Below, in pieces: positions 41,402 to 48,465 of a stretch of DNA of 64,000 nt (within the stretch, counting starts at the first letter, position 1; every line of letters starts with the position of its first letter). The DNA is from Sinomonas terrae (GTDB lineage Bacteria; Actinomycetota; Actinomycetes; Actinomycetales; Micrococcaceae): assembly GCF_022539255.1 (NCBI RefSeq), contig NZ_JAKZBV010000001.1, positions 3,782,001-3,846,000 on the forward strand, given 5' to 3'. Position numbers and translations under genes: made by a program. A model generated the notes under the pieces. It saw only the letters and a list, made by a program, of their open reading frames with translations, was not told where the DNA came from and made no database searches.

Positions 41402-41528
41402 GGGACGGACGACGGCGAGCGGTACCCATGGCGGCGGCCTTCACCTTTGGCCCCTTCACCTTTAGCCTGAGAGCCGCTTCGGAATGTCCAATCGAAGCGG
41501 GACGAACTGGAACACGAGATGAGAGGAG

Positions 41529-41981
41529 ATGCCAGTGAAGACCACCAAACTGTCGTCCGAGGGCGGCGCGATGTTCGTCGTAGTGGGGGGACCCGGAGAA
41601 GACGCGTACCAGCTGCTCAGTGACTTCGCCAAGAGCAACCAGCTCAGCGCCGCCCAGATCACCGGCGTCGGTGCCTTCAGACGGGCCACCGTCGGCTGGT
41701 TCGACCGGGAAGCCAAGGACTACCGCCACATTCCCGTCGACCAGCAATGTGAGCTTCTGTCGCTCATCGGGGACATCGCACTGGCCGACGACGGTCCACA
41801 GGTCCACGCGCACGTCGTCCTCGGCCTGCCCGACGGCACGACGCGCGGCGGCCACCTGCTCAGCGGCGAAGTCTGGCCCACGTTGGAGATCATCATCCGC
41901 GAAACACCCGCCGTGCTCCGGAAGACGAGCCACCCAGAGCTCGGGCTCGCCCTCATCGATCCCGACCGGACGAACGGCTGA
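41529..41981 (+). CDS. PPC-domain protein (PF03479/DUF296)
   Basis: A 150-residue protein covering exactly one PPC domain. The conserved VHAHVVLGLPDGTTRGGHLL contains the His cluster that binds metal in bacterial members, and FVVVGGPGEDAYQLLSDF opens the fold. Plant relatives bind AT-rich DNA, but single-domain bacterial forms are thought to be trimeric metal or ligand binders; the role here is unknown. GAGAGGAG precedes the ATG. Divergent from the VOC gene. Confidence 0.85.
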   Translation: MPVKTTKLSSEGGAMFVVVGGPGEDAYQLLSDFAKSNQLSAAQITGVGAFRRATVGWFDREAKDYRHIPVDQQCELLSLIGDIALADDGPQVHAHVVLGLPDGTTRGGHLLSGEVWPTLEIIIRETPAVLRKTSHPELGLALIDPDRTNG

Positions 41982-42114
41982 GCGAGGCCTCCTCACCTCA
42001 CTGAAAAAAAACTTTTGGAGAGCGCGTGACCTTTCGGAGGTCCCCTTCGGTTGGAAGGGAGTAGGGCCGCCCAGACGGCCCTCCCAGTTGGTCCCGAACC
42101 CTCCAGGAGTTTCC

Positions 42115-42786
42115 ATGTCGCTCTTCACTCTTGTCGCCTCGAGCAAGGTCGCCGTGAGCGCTGCCGCCCTCGGCGCCCTCGCCCTTGGTGGCGCGGGGAC
42201 TGCCGCCTACGCGAACGCCCTTCCGGCCACGGCCCAGCAGGCCGCCCACCAGCTCATCGGCGCCCCGGCCCCAGCCCTCCCGGCCGCCGCCCTTCCGGCA
42301 ACGCCCGCCGTCCCCGCGACGCCAGCCCTTCCCACGGGTGCCGCATCGCAGGCAACGTCTGCCGCGTCTCACGCCGCAGCCGCCGCCAAGTCGGACGCGG
42401 CCTCCGCTTCGAACCTCCCGTCGTCGGTCGCGCCGAACGCAGGCGTGAACGCTCAGGCGGTCCTCGGCCTCTGCACCGCGTACGCGCACGGCGGCCTCGA
42501 CGCGGCCTCCACTGAGTTCCACAACCTCGCGGCGGACGCGAACGGCCAGTCGAACGTCTCGGCGTTCTGCAACACCGTGATCGCGGGCCAGTCCGCTCAG
42601 GCTTCGGCGAACGCGGGAGCCAATGCGAACGCCAACGCCAACGCCGCCCTGCCCGCAACGCCGGCCGTCCCCGCGGTGCCCTCGGCTCCCGCGGTCCCGT
42701 CGCTGCCTTCGCACGTAGCCGTCCCGGCGGTCCCCGCGGTTCCGGCTGTCCCTTCGGTCGTGCCGTCGTCGCCGGTCCAGCCGTAA
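42115..42786 (+). CDS. Secreted Ala/Pro-rich protein of unknown function
   Basis: A 223-residue exported protein: signal peptide (VAVSAAALGALALGGAGTAAYA, cleavage near residue 33), a Pro/Ala low-complexity stretch, a small conserved-looking core with two cysteines (AVLGLCTAYAHGGLDAASTEF ... AFCNTVIAG, each part under 20 residues apart), then alternating Asn/Ala and VPAVPA repeats. The two cysteines may form a disulfide. AGGAG precedes the ATG. The leader has an A8 run and a hairpin GGGCCG/CGGCCC at 42064-42081. Directly followed by a sigma/anti-sigma-like pair, whose anti-sigma partner has a similar Ala/Pro-rich outside. Confidence 0.8.
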   Translation: MSLFTLVASSKVAVSAAALGALALGGAGTAAYANALPATAQQAAHQLIGAPAPALPAAALPATPAVPATPALPTGAASQATSAASHAAAAAKSDAASASNLPSSVAPNAGVNAQAVLGLCTAYAHGGLDAASTEFHNLAADANGQSNVSAFCNTVIAGQSAQASANAGANANANANAALPATPAVPAVPSAPAVPSLPSHVAVPAVPAVPAVPSVVPSSPVQP

Positions 42787-42825
42787 CACGGCAGCCCGCC
42801 AACTGAGATAGTCTGGCAAGTCGTT

Positions 42826-42857
42826 CCGCGGGACCGGCCCACCGGCCGGCCCCGCGG
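42826..42857 (+). terminator. Hairpin after the secreted Ala/Pro-rich gene
   Basis: Arms CCGCGGGACCGGCC and GGCCGGCCCCGCGG pair at 13 of 14 positions around a four-base loop, 40 bases after the stop and about 100 bases before the sigma factor start. It may attenuate read-through into the sigma gene. Confidence 0.7.
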
Positions 42858-42958
42858 CCTTGCCCGAGACCGGCGCGTGCGAGCCCCTGCGGCGTGAGCC
42901 CCAGCGGCCAGCCCTGGTGGCCAGCACGCCCGGTCCCCGCACAACCAAGGGAGACCGG

Positions 42959-43513
42959 TTGGAGCCCCACGAGGATCCGAGCCGCGAGATCCCCCCGATG
43001 GATCCCGGCGACCACGCTGAACTCTTCACCGCAGCCTTCCGTACCCTCTCGCCGTCTGTGCGCGGCTACTTGAGGGCACGCGGCGTCGATGACAGCGAGG
43101 CGGTGACTCAGGACGTCTTCCTTTCGCTGTACTCCCGGATAGGGAGCCTCAAGGGGGGTCTCGAGGGGGCGAAGGCCCTCGTCTTCACGATCGCCCACTC
43201 CCGCGCCGTCGACCATCATCGCCGCCGCCAGCGGACGCCCCACCTCGTTCCCCACGAGCCCGAGCTGGATTCCCGCACCACCCCGGCCACGACAGAAGAC
43301 CTCGCCCTCGGGGGGGCCGGCGCGTTGAGCCTTCTGAACTCTCTGACCGATGACCACCGCGAGGTCCTCCTCCTCCGGGTCGTCGCCGATCTTTCGATCG
43401 AGCAGACCGCCGAAATCATGAGCCGCACCGCTGGCGCAGTCAAACAGCTCCAACGGCGGGCCCTCGAAGCCCTGAGAAGTCACGCAGTCATCACAGAACT
43501 GAGCCCGTCATGA
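42959..43513 (+). CDS. ECF-like RNA polymerase sigma factor
   Basis: A 184-residue sigma-70 family factor with region 2 (RGYLRARGVDDSEAVTQDVFLSLYSRI ... segment, HSRAVDHHRRRQR) and region 4 (LLNSLTDDHREVLLLRVVADLSIEQ, then a helix-turn-helix SRTAGAVKQLQRRALEAL). TTG at 42959 follows AAGGGAG at the right distance; ATG at 42998 would shorten it by 13 residues and lacks a ribosome site. The stop overlaps the next ATG (ATGA). Target promoters are unknown; the upstream secreted protein is the obvious candidate. Confidence 0.87.
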   Translation: MEPHEDPSREIPPMDPGDHAELFTAAFRTLSPSVRGYLRARGVDDSEAVTQDVFLSLYSRIGSLKGGLEGAKALVFTIAHSRAVDHHRRRQRTPHLVPHEPELDSRTTPATTEDLALGGAGALSLLNSLTDDHREVLLLRVVADLSIEQTAEIMSRTAGAVKQLQRRALEALRSHAVITELSPS

Positions 43514-44319
43514 ACCCCATCAACGATCGCGAGATCGACGATCACAACGACCAGAGGGTCATCGATCAGGTCCTGACTGAAGTCGACCCTGACAGCGCCG
43601 AGTCTCTGAGGCCGCTGCTCGCGGAACTGCGCACGCTCGCCCACGGCGACACGGTCGAGCCCGGCCCGCTCCTCGAGACGCTCCTGCTGCCCGAGGAGAC
43701 CGCTCCGGTCTCCGGAGCCGCCGCCCCCGGCGCCGCCGTCACTGCCCCTCCCACCGTGCCCGTTCTCCGGGTGATCGACGGGGACGGCGCTGGCCAGGCC
43801 GCTCGAGTGGGCCGCACCGGTCGCCCCGCCCGGCCTGCCCGCCGTCGTCGTCCGCTCGCCGCAGCGCTCGTCCTCACGGCAGCGATCGGCGCTGGAACTG
43901 CCGCGGCCGCGGCAGCGGACGAAGGCTTCCGCTCGACGCTCAACGACGGCCTCAACTCCGTCATCCGCGTCCTCGGAGGCCACGCGGCGAACGCTCCCGC
44001 ATCGCCCGCCATGCCTGCCCCGACACCCGCCCCCGCGGCCCCAGCAGAGCGCGGCTCCTCCCCGGCCTCGGCTCCGGCAGCGAGCCCAAGCGCCGCGGCG
44101 ACCCCTCACGCGGAGACGCCGGCGCCGTCGTCGGCCGCTACGAGCGCACCGCGGACGACGACGGGTGCCAGCACGGTGTCGCCCTCACCGAAGGCGGGCC
44201 TCCCTGGTCTCCCGACCCAGCTGCCGAGTCCGAATCTCGGCGTACCGCTCCCGAAGCTCCCGCCTGTTCCCGGAGCCCTCCCGACCGCACCGACAGGGCT
44301 CCCGGGGAGCCTGAACTAG
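43510..44319 (+). CDS. Putative membrane anti-sigma partner with Pro/Ala-rich extracellular tail
   Basis: A 269-residue protein translationally coupled to the sigma factor. Residues 1-100 are cytoplasmic and acidic (DQVLTEVDPDSAESLRPLL), followed by a basic stretch (RPARPARRRRP), one transmembrane helix (LAAALVLTAAIGAGTAAAA, about 116-135), a short segment and about 120 residues of Pro/Ala/Ser ending in PLPKLPPVPG. There is no HxxxCxxC zinc motif. Topology and coupling fit an anti-sigma factor; sequence alone does not prove it. Confidence 0.7.
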   Translation: MNPINDREIDDHNDQRVIDQVLTEVDPDSAESLRPLLAELRTLAHGDTVEPGPLLETLLLPEETAPVSGAAAPGAAVTAPPTVPVLRVIDGDGAGQAARVGRTGRPARPARRRRPLAAALVLTAAIGAGTAAAAAADEGFRSTLNDGLNSVIRVLGGHAANAPASPAMPAPTPAPAAPAERGSSPASAPAASPSAAATPHAETPAPSSAATSAPRTTTGASTVSPSPKAGLPGLPTQLPSPNLGVPLPKLPPVPGALPTAPTGLPGSLN

Positions 44320-44373
44320 GGGATTCTGAGCCCCTCGGCGCCTGCTTGATGCGGGCCTACTTGGGATACCGGC

Positions 44374-45009
44374 CTACTTGGCGAGCCCGTAGAGGCGGTC
44401 GCCTGCGTCCCCGAGGCCGGGAACGATGTACGCCTTCTCGTTGAGGCGCTCATCGATCGAGGCCAGGACGACCCTCACGTTCGCGTCGCCGAGCCCCTTC
44501 TCAAGGCGCGCGAGCCCCTCGGGCGCGGCGAGGAGGCAGATGCACGTCACGTCGCTCGCGCCGCGGCGGAACAGGAACTTGATGGCCTCGCTCAGCGTGC
44601 CGCCGGCCGCGAGCATGGGGTCGAGGACGAAGATCTGCCGGCCGGTGAGATCCTCGGGAAGCCGCTCGGCGTACGTGACGATGTTGAGGGTCTCCTCGTC
44701 CCGGGCCATGCCCAGGAAGCCGACCTCGGCCGTCGGGACCAGCTTGACCATGCCCTCGAGCATGCCGAGCCCCGCGCGCAGGATCGGGACGACGAGCGGC
44801 GTCGGTTTGGTGAACGCGGTGCCGGCCGTCGTCGTGATGGGGGTCTCGATCGTGACCGTCTCGGTGCGCACCTCCCGCGTCGCCTCGTACGCAAGGAGCG
44901 TCACGAGCTCCTCGGTGAGCTGCCGGAACACGGGGCTGGGTGTGTTCTTGTCCCGCAAGACCGTCAGCTTGTGGGCGACGAGCGGATGGTCCACGACGAG
45001 GGTGCGCAT
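44374..45009 (-). CDS. upp: Uracil phosphoribosyltransferase
   Basis: A 211-residue salvage enzyme converting uracil and PRPP to UMP. The start MRTLVVDHPLVAHKLTVLRD, the PRPP loop VLDPMLAAGGTLSEAI and the C-terminal uracil-binding YIVPGLGDAGDRLYG are diagnostic. ATG at 45009 gives the canonical length; the frame upstream has no support. TAGTTT lies seven bases before the ATG, so a leaderless transcript is likely. Confidence 0.96.
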   Translation of the reverse strand: MRTLVVDHPLVAHKLTVLRDKNTPSPVFRQLTEELVTLLAYEATREVRTETVTIETPITTTAGTAFTKPTPLVVPILRAGLGMLEGMVKLVPTAEVGFLGMARDEETLNIVTYAERLPEDLTGRQIFVLDPMLAAGGTLSEAIKFLFRRGASDVTCICLLAAPEGLARLEKGLGDANVRVVLASIDERLNEKAYIVPGLGDAGDRLYGLAK

Positions 45010-45016
45010 GGCTGCC

Positions 45017-45022
45017 AAACTA
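45017..45022 (-). promoter_or_regulatory. -10 box of upp (leaderless)
   Basis: TAGTTT on the minus strand is followed by seven bases and ATG at 45009. Confidence 0.4.
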
Positions 45023-45096
45023 TCATCCGGCTCCCTCGGCAGCGCCTCCTGCCGGGAGTACACTGGTGCCCTTCCTCGGTGAGGAGGTGACGCGTC

Positions 45097-45261
45097 ATGA
45101 AGACGCTAATGGTCTCCTTGCTCGCATACTCCACCGCAGGGACGGGGGCCCTGTTCGGGATGTGGTTGGCTGCTCGTTGGCCGAATCCGCGGTGGAGTCA
45201 TCTGGTTGCGTCCTGGGGGGTGATCATGGCCGTCGTCGCCGTCTGGGCGACGGTCCTGTGA
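45097..45261 (+). CDS. 54-residue two-helix membrane protein
   Basis: A short gene with an excellent ribosome site (GAGGAGGTGA, 45081-45090) seven bases before ATG. The product has two hydrophobic helices (LLAYSTAGTGALFGMWLAA and HLVASWGVIMAVVAVWATVL) joined by RWPNPRWS. TACACT at 45059-45064 could be its -10. A strong intrinsic terminator follows at 45286. I do not recognise a family; position between upp and tadA and full expression signals argue that it is real. Confidence 0.7.
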   Translation: MKTLMVSLLAYSTAGTGALFGMWLAARWPNPRWSHLVASWGVIMAVVAVWATVL

Positions 45262-45285
45262 ACCCAGCATTCTGAAGCGAGTCAG

Positions 45286-45323
45286 GCTGCGGCGTCGGGT
45301 CATCCCGGCGCCGCAGCTCTTTT
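45286..45323 (+). terminator. Intrinsic terminator after the 54-residue gene
   Basis: GCTGCGGCGTCGGG and CCCGGCGCCGCAGC pair over 14 positions (one G-T) with loop TCAT and are followed by TCTTTT. It ends four bases before the tadA -10 box. Confidence 0.9.
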
Positions 45324-45326
45324 GCC

Positions 45327-45332
45327 TATCAT
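45327..45332 (+). promoter_or_regulatory. -10 box of tadA (leaderless)
   Basis: TATCAT ends seven bases before ATG at 45340. It overlaps the alternative ATG at 45331, which therefore cannot be the start of a message made from this promoter. Confidence 0.5.
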
Positions 45333-45339
45333 GGGCACC

Positions 45340-45816
45340 ATGGTTGCCAGCCCCCATGAGGAGTGGATGCGGCTCGCTCTCTCGGAGGCCAAGGCTGCGC
45401 TCGCCACGGGCGACGTGCCCATCGGCGCCGTCGTCGTCGATCCTGCGGGTGAGGTGATCGGCGTCGGACGCAACGAGCGCGAGGCCCTCGCCGACCCCAC
45501 TGCGCACGCCGAGGTTCTCGCAATCCGGGCCGCGGCCGCCGCACTCAGGGCCAGTGAGCGCGGCGACGGCTGGCGGCTCGAGGACTGCACGCTGGTCGTC
45601 ACGCTCGAACCATGCGCGATGTGTGCGGGGGCGGTCGTGCTCGCGCGCATTCCGCGCGTTGTCTTCGGCGCGTGGGACGAGAAGGCTGGCGCCGCCGGCA
45701 GCGTGTTCGACATCCTCCGGGAGCGGCGGCTCAACCACCGCGCGGAAGTCTACGGAGGCGTGCTCGGCGACGAGTGCGCCGAGCTGCTGCGGGAGTTCTT
45801 TGCGGCTCATCGGTGA
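45340..45816 (+). CDS. tadA: tRNA adenosine(34) deaminase
   Basis: A 158-residue zinc deaminase that converts A34 to inosine in tRNA-Arg(ACG), the tRNA encoded at 18883. Zinc ligands are His56 with catalytic Glu58 in AHAEV, and Cys92 and Cys95 in EPCAMCAGAV. The C-terminal FDILRERRLNHRAEVYGGV is typical of TadA. ATG at 45340 is favoured by the -10 box seven bases upstream; ATG at 45331 is in frame. Confidence 0.94.
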   Translation: MVASPHEEWMRLALSEAKAALATGDVPIGAVVVDPAGEVIGVGRNEREALADPTAHAEVLAIRAAAAALRASERGDGWRLEDCTLVVTLEPCAMCAGAVVLARIPRVVFGAWDEKAGAAGSVFDILRERRLNHRAEVYGGVLGDECAELLREFFAAHR

Positions 45817-45865
45817 TTCGTTGGGCGGAGGGCTGCGCGGGCCGGCGTCGTGGTGGAATGGACGA

Positions 45866-46015
45866 ATGCGACACAGCGAGGCGGATACCGTCCGGCGTCC
45901 GCTCACGCTTGTAGCCGACGGCGATGCGTTCGCGGCCGTCTATTTTCCGGGGCGCTGGACCCTCCCCGGCGGCCGCGATCTCACATTTGCTGCCCCCACA
46001 GCGTCTACCCAGTGA
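45866..46015 (+). pseudogene. Fragment resembling the N-terminus of an Ogt methyltransferase
   Basis: A 49-residue frame, starting MRHSEADT and containing PLTLVADGDAFAAVYFPGRW, resembles the first 45 residues of O6-methylguanine-DNA methyltransferases (pattern DTPxGPLTLVADGDxLxxVYFPGHW). The catalytic C-terminal domain is absent, and the last ten residues are unrelated. Its TGA overlaps the ATG of the sigma factor (TGATG), so it could still be translated and couple to it. It may be a decayed Ogt copy, or a leader peptide of the repair operon. The similarity is recalled, not computed. Confidence 0.5.
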
Positions 46016-46518
46016 TGGACATGAAACAGCCCTTCGAAAAGCTCGTGGAACTGCACGGCGCCACGGTGCTGCGCGTGTGCCGAGCTGTCGTGGGACGCGC
46101 GGAGGCGGAAGACGTGTGGCAGGAGACCTTCCTCGCCGCCCTGCGCGCGTACCCCGACCTCCCGCCGGACGCGAATACCGAGGCGTGGCTCGTGACCATC
46201 GCCCATCGCAAGAGCCTTGACGCCATGAGATCGAATGGAAGGCGGGCTGTGCCCGTAGGGGACGTGCCTGAGACTCCTTCCCCTCATGGTGTCCCGGGCT
46301 CCGGAGACGACGGCGACGGGCTCTGGAGCAGCGTGGCCAGGCTGCCCGACAAACAACGGAGGGTCATTGCGTATCGCTACCTCGCGGACTTGGCCTTCAA
46401 TGACATAGCCGCCATCGTGGGCGGCACTCCTGCCGCGGCCCGACGCGCTGCTTCGGATGGCCTCAAGTCGCTCCGCACACGTCTCGCGGCCTCGCAGCTG
46501 GAAGGAGAAAGCGCATGA
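46015..46518 (+). CDS. ECF-type sigma factor heading the alkylation-repair operon
   Basis: A 167-residue sigma factor: region 2 (FEKLVELHGATVLRVCRAVVG, with AEDVWQETFLAALRAYPDL as the 2.2-2.4 signature and EAWLVTIAHRKSLDAMR) and region 4 (VARLPDKQRRVIAYRYLADLAF, NDIAAIVGGTPAAARRAASDG as helix-turn-helix). ATG at 46015 follows the Ogt-like fragment by overlap. Its stop overlaps the ogt ATG (ATGA). No anti-sigma gene is adjacent. The obvious hypothesis is that it drives its own operon in response to methylation damage. Confidence 0.88.
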   Translation: MDMKQPFEKLVELHGATVLRVCRAVVGRAEAEDVWQETFLAALRAYPDLPPDANTEAWLVTIAHRKSLDAMRSNGRRAVPVGDVPETPSPHGVPGSGDDGDGLWSSVARLPDKQRRVIAYRYLADLAFNDIAAIVGGTPAAARRAASDGLKSLRTRLAASQLEGESA

Positions 46519-47141
46519 ACCACACCGATCTGGGCCCCGTCGACATCGCATTGGCCCCTGAGCTCATCACGATCGAACCCGGAGTCCTCGACCGCCTCCA
46601 TGCCGGGCTCGCCGAACGCGCCTCGCGCGAAGGCATCCTCGACGTCGCTTACCGGGTCGTGGATACGCCTGTCGGGAAGCTCCTGCTCGCGTCCACAGAA
46701 CGAGGCCTGGTCCGCGTCGCGTACGAGCGTGAGGGCCATGAGGCTGTGCTCGCTTCCCTCGCAGAACGCTTGAGCCCACGAATCCTCGAAGCTCCCGCTC
46801 GGCTCGGCGAGGCCGCGCGCCAAGTCGAGGAGTACTTTTCCGGCCGACGGCACACCTTCGATCTTCCCATCGACCTCGCCCTCTCCGCGGGCTTCCGGCG
46901 CACGGTCCTCCAGCACCTCTCAGCGATCGACTTCGGCCGGACAGAGAGCTATGCGGAGGTGGCCCGCGCGGTCGGCAATCCGAGGGCTGTCAGGGCAGTC
47001 GGGACGGCGTGCGCGACGAATCCCCTGCCGGTCGTCGTGCCCTGCCATCGCGTGCTCCGCTCGGACGGGAGCCTGGGGGGATACATCGGCGGTCTGGACG
47101 CCAAGACGACCCTGCTTCGACTCGAGGCGGCGGTCGCGTGA
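46515..47141 (+). CDS. ogt: Methylated-DNA-protein-cysteine methyltransferase
   Basis: A 208-residue suicide repair protein that moves O6-alkyl groups from guanine to Cys177 in VVVPCHRVLRSDG, with the arginine finger region GNPRAVRAVGTACATNP before it. Residues 44-110 form the RNase H-like N-terminal domain (YRVVDTPVGKLLLAS). About 42 extra N-terminal residues (PELITIEPGVLDRLHAGL) precede it and do not belong to the standard fold; they could contact the coupled sigma factor. Coupled upstream (ATGA) and downstream (GTGA). Confidence 0.94.
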   Translation: MNHTDLGPVDIALAPELITIEPGVLDRLHAGLAERASREGILDVAYRVVDTPVGKLLLASTERGLVRVAYEREGHEAVLASLAERLSPRILEAPARLGEAARQVEEYFSGRRHTFDLPIDLALSAGFRRTVLQHLSAIDFGRTESYAEVARAVGNPRAVRAVGTACATNPLPVVVPCHRVLRSDGSLGGYIGGLDAKTTLLRLEAAVA

Positions 47142-47839
47142 GCGCCCTCTTCGGCGATGACCTCCTCGAACGGCCGCGCCGCGAGGTGGCGCCGGGCGCG
47201 GTCCACGTCCCGGGCTGGCTCACGCTCGAGCAGCAGGTCTGGATTGTCGAGCGTTTCCGCGAATGGACGGCGGGTCCCGTGCCGCTTCGAGGCGCGAAGA
47301 TCCGGGGCCACGAGATGTCGGTCAAGACCGTGTGCCTTGGGTGGCACTGGCAGCCGTACAAGTACACGCGCGAGGCAACGGACGTGAATGGCCAGCGGGT
47401 TCTGCCGTTCCCCGACTGGATGCTCCGGGTGGGGCGTCAGGCTGTCGCTGAGGCGTACGGCCTGGACGTCTCCGCTGCGGACCTCTACACGCCGGATACC
47501 GCTCTCGTGAACTTCTACGACGCGGGTGCGCGCATGGGCATGCATCAAGACCGCGACGAGGTACCGCTCGAACCAGTCGTGTCCCTCTCGATCGGCGACA
47601 GTTGCGGGTTCCGCTTCGGTAACACCGAGAACAGGGGGCGGCCCTACGAAGACCTCGCCCTCGAATCGGGTGATCTGTTCGTCTTCGGCGGCCCGTCGCG
47701 GCTCGCGTTCCACGGCATCACCAAGGTCGTCCCCGGAACGGCGCCCGCGGCTTGCGGAATCCAGAACGGACGAATCAACATCACTCTGCGCGTCACCGGG
47801 CTGGGCGATACCGAACGAAGGGAACCTGGGAAACGATGA
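47138..47839 (+). CDS. alkB: AlkB-type 2-oxoglutarate/Fe(II) dioxygenase
   Basis: A 233-residue oxidative demethylase for 1-methyladenine and 3-methylcytosine. Iron ligands are His136 and Asp138 (MHQDRDE) and His192 (LAFHGI); GRINITLR supplies the 2-oxoglutarate arginines at 212 and 218. DTALVNFYDAGARMG is the conserved strand before the HxD. GTG at 47138 overlaps the ogt stop (GTGA). The C-terminus ends just after the fold. Confidence 0.95.
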   Translation: MSALFGDDLLERPRREVAPGAVHVPGWLTLEQQVWIVERFREWTAGPVPLRGAKIRGHEMSVKTVCLGWHWQPYKYTREATDVNGQRVLPFPDWMLRVGRQAVAEAYGLDVSAADLYTPDTALVNFYDAGARMGMHQDRDEVPLEPVVSLSIGDSCGFRFGNTENRGRPYEDLALESGDLFVFGGPSRLAFHGITKVVPGTAPAACGIQNGRINITLRVTGLGDTERREPGKR

Positions 47840-48465
47840 GCGAAGCAAGAGTTGAGTCGTCGGAGCCGAGTCCTCTGAGCGCCGTCGTCATTGGGGAGGA
47901 CGGCTTGGGCCGACCCGTCTGGGCCAGCACCGACTCCCTGCTTCGGGACTACTACGACACCGAATGGGGCATGCCCATACGGGACGAGCAGGGGTTGTTC
48001 GAGCGGATCAGCCTCGAGGGTTTCCAAGCGGGGCTCTCGTGGGCGACGATCCTCCGGAAACGTCCGGCTTTCCGCGAAGCGTTCGCGCAGTTCGATCCCG
48101 AGGTAGTCGCTGCGTTCACCGAGGATGACGTCGAGCGGCTCATGCTGAACGAGAGGATCATTCGCAATCGGGCCAAGATCCGCGCGACCATCCGCAACGC
48201 CCACGCCACCCTCGCCCTGCGAGAGGAGGGCGGGCTCGTCGAATTCGTGTGGTCGTTCCAGCCGGAGTCCACTCCGGCTCCTCGTTCCCTGGCCGAAATC
48301 CCCTCGAGCTCGCCTGAGTCGATCGCGCTCTCGAAGGCACTCCGGAAGAAGGGCTTCTCGTTCGTCGGCCCGACGACCATGTTCGCCCTCATGGAGGCCG
48401 TCGGCATCATCGACACGCATTTGGTCGACAGCCATCGCCGGGGCACCTCGGGCGTCTGGGTGTGA
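47836..48465 (+). CDS. tag: DNA-3-methyladenine glycosylase I
   Basis: A 209-residue HhH glycosylase excising 3-methyladenine. YYDTEWGMPIRDEQGLFERI with LEGFQAGLSWATILRKRPAF is the Tag signature, including the Glu and Trp that recognise the base; KGFSFVGPTTMFALMEAVG carries the second conserved segment. Two of the four Tag zinc ligands are not evident: the N-terminal Cys is missing, so the zinc snap may be absent. ATG at 47836 overlaps the alkB stop (ATGA). Confidence 0.93.
   Translation: MSEARVESSEPSPLSAVVIGEDGLGRPVWASTDSLLRDYYDTEWGMPIRDEQGLFERISLEGFQAGLSWATILRKRPAFREAFAQFDPEVVAAFTEDDVERLMLNERIIRNRAKIRATIRNAHATLALREEGGLVEFVWSFQPESTPAPRSLAEIPSSSPESIALSKALRKKGFSFVGPTTMFALMEAVGIIDTHLVDSHRRGTSGVWV

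Noticed and set aside
41620..42114. Extension of the secreted Ala/Pro-rich protein through the PPC gene
   Set aside because: It is a shifted frame of the PPC gene; the ATG at 42115 has a ribosome site and opens a proper signal peptide.
45554..45865. Upstream extension of the Ogt-like fragment through tadA
   Set aside because: The upstream part is tadA read in another frame; only the segment from ATG 45866 resembles a protein.
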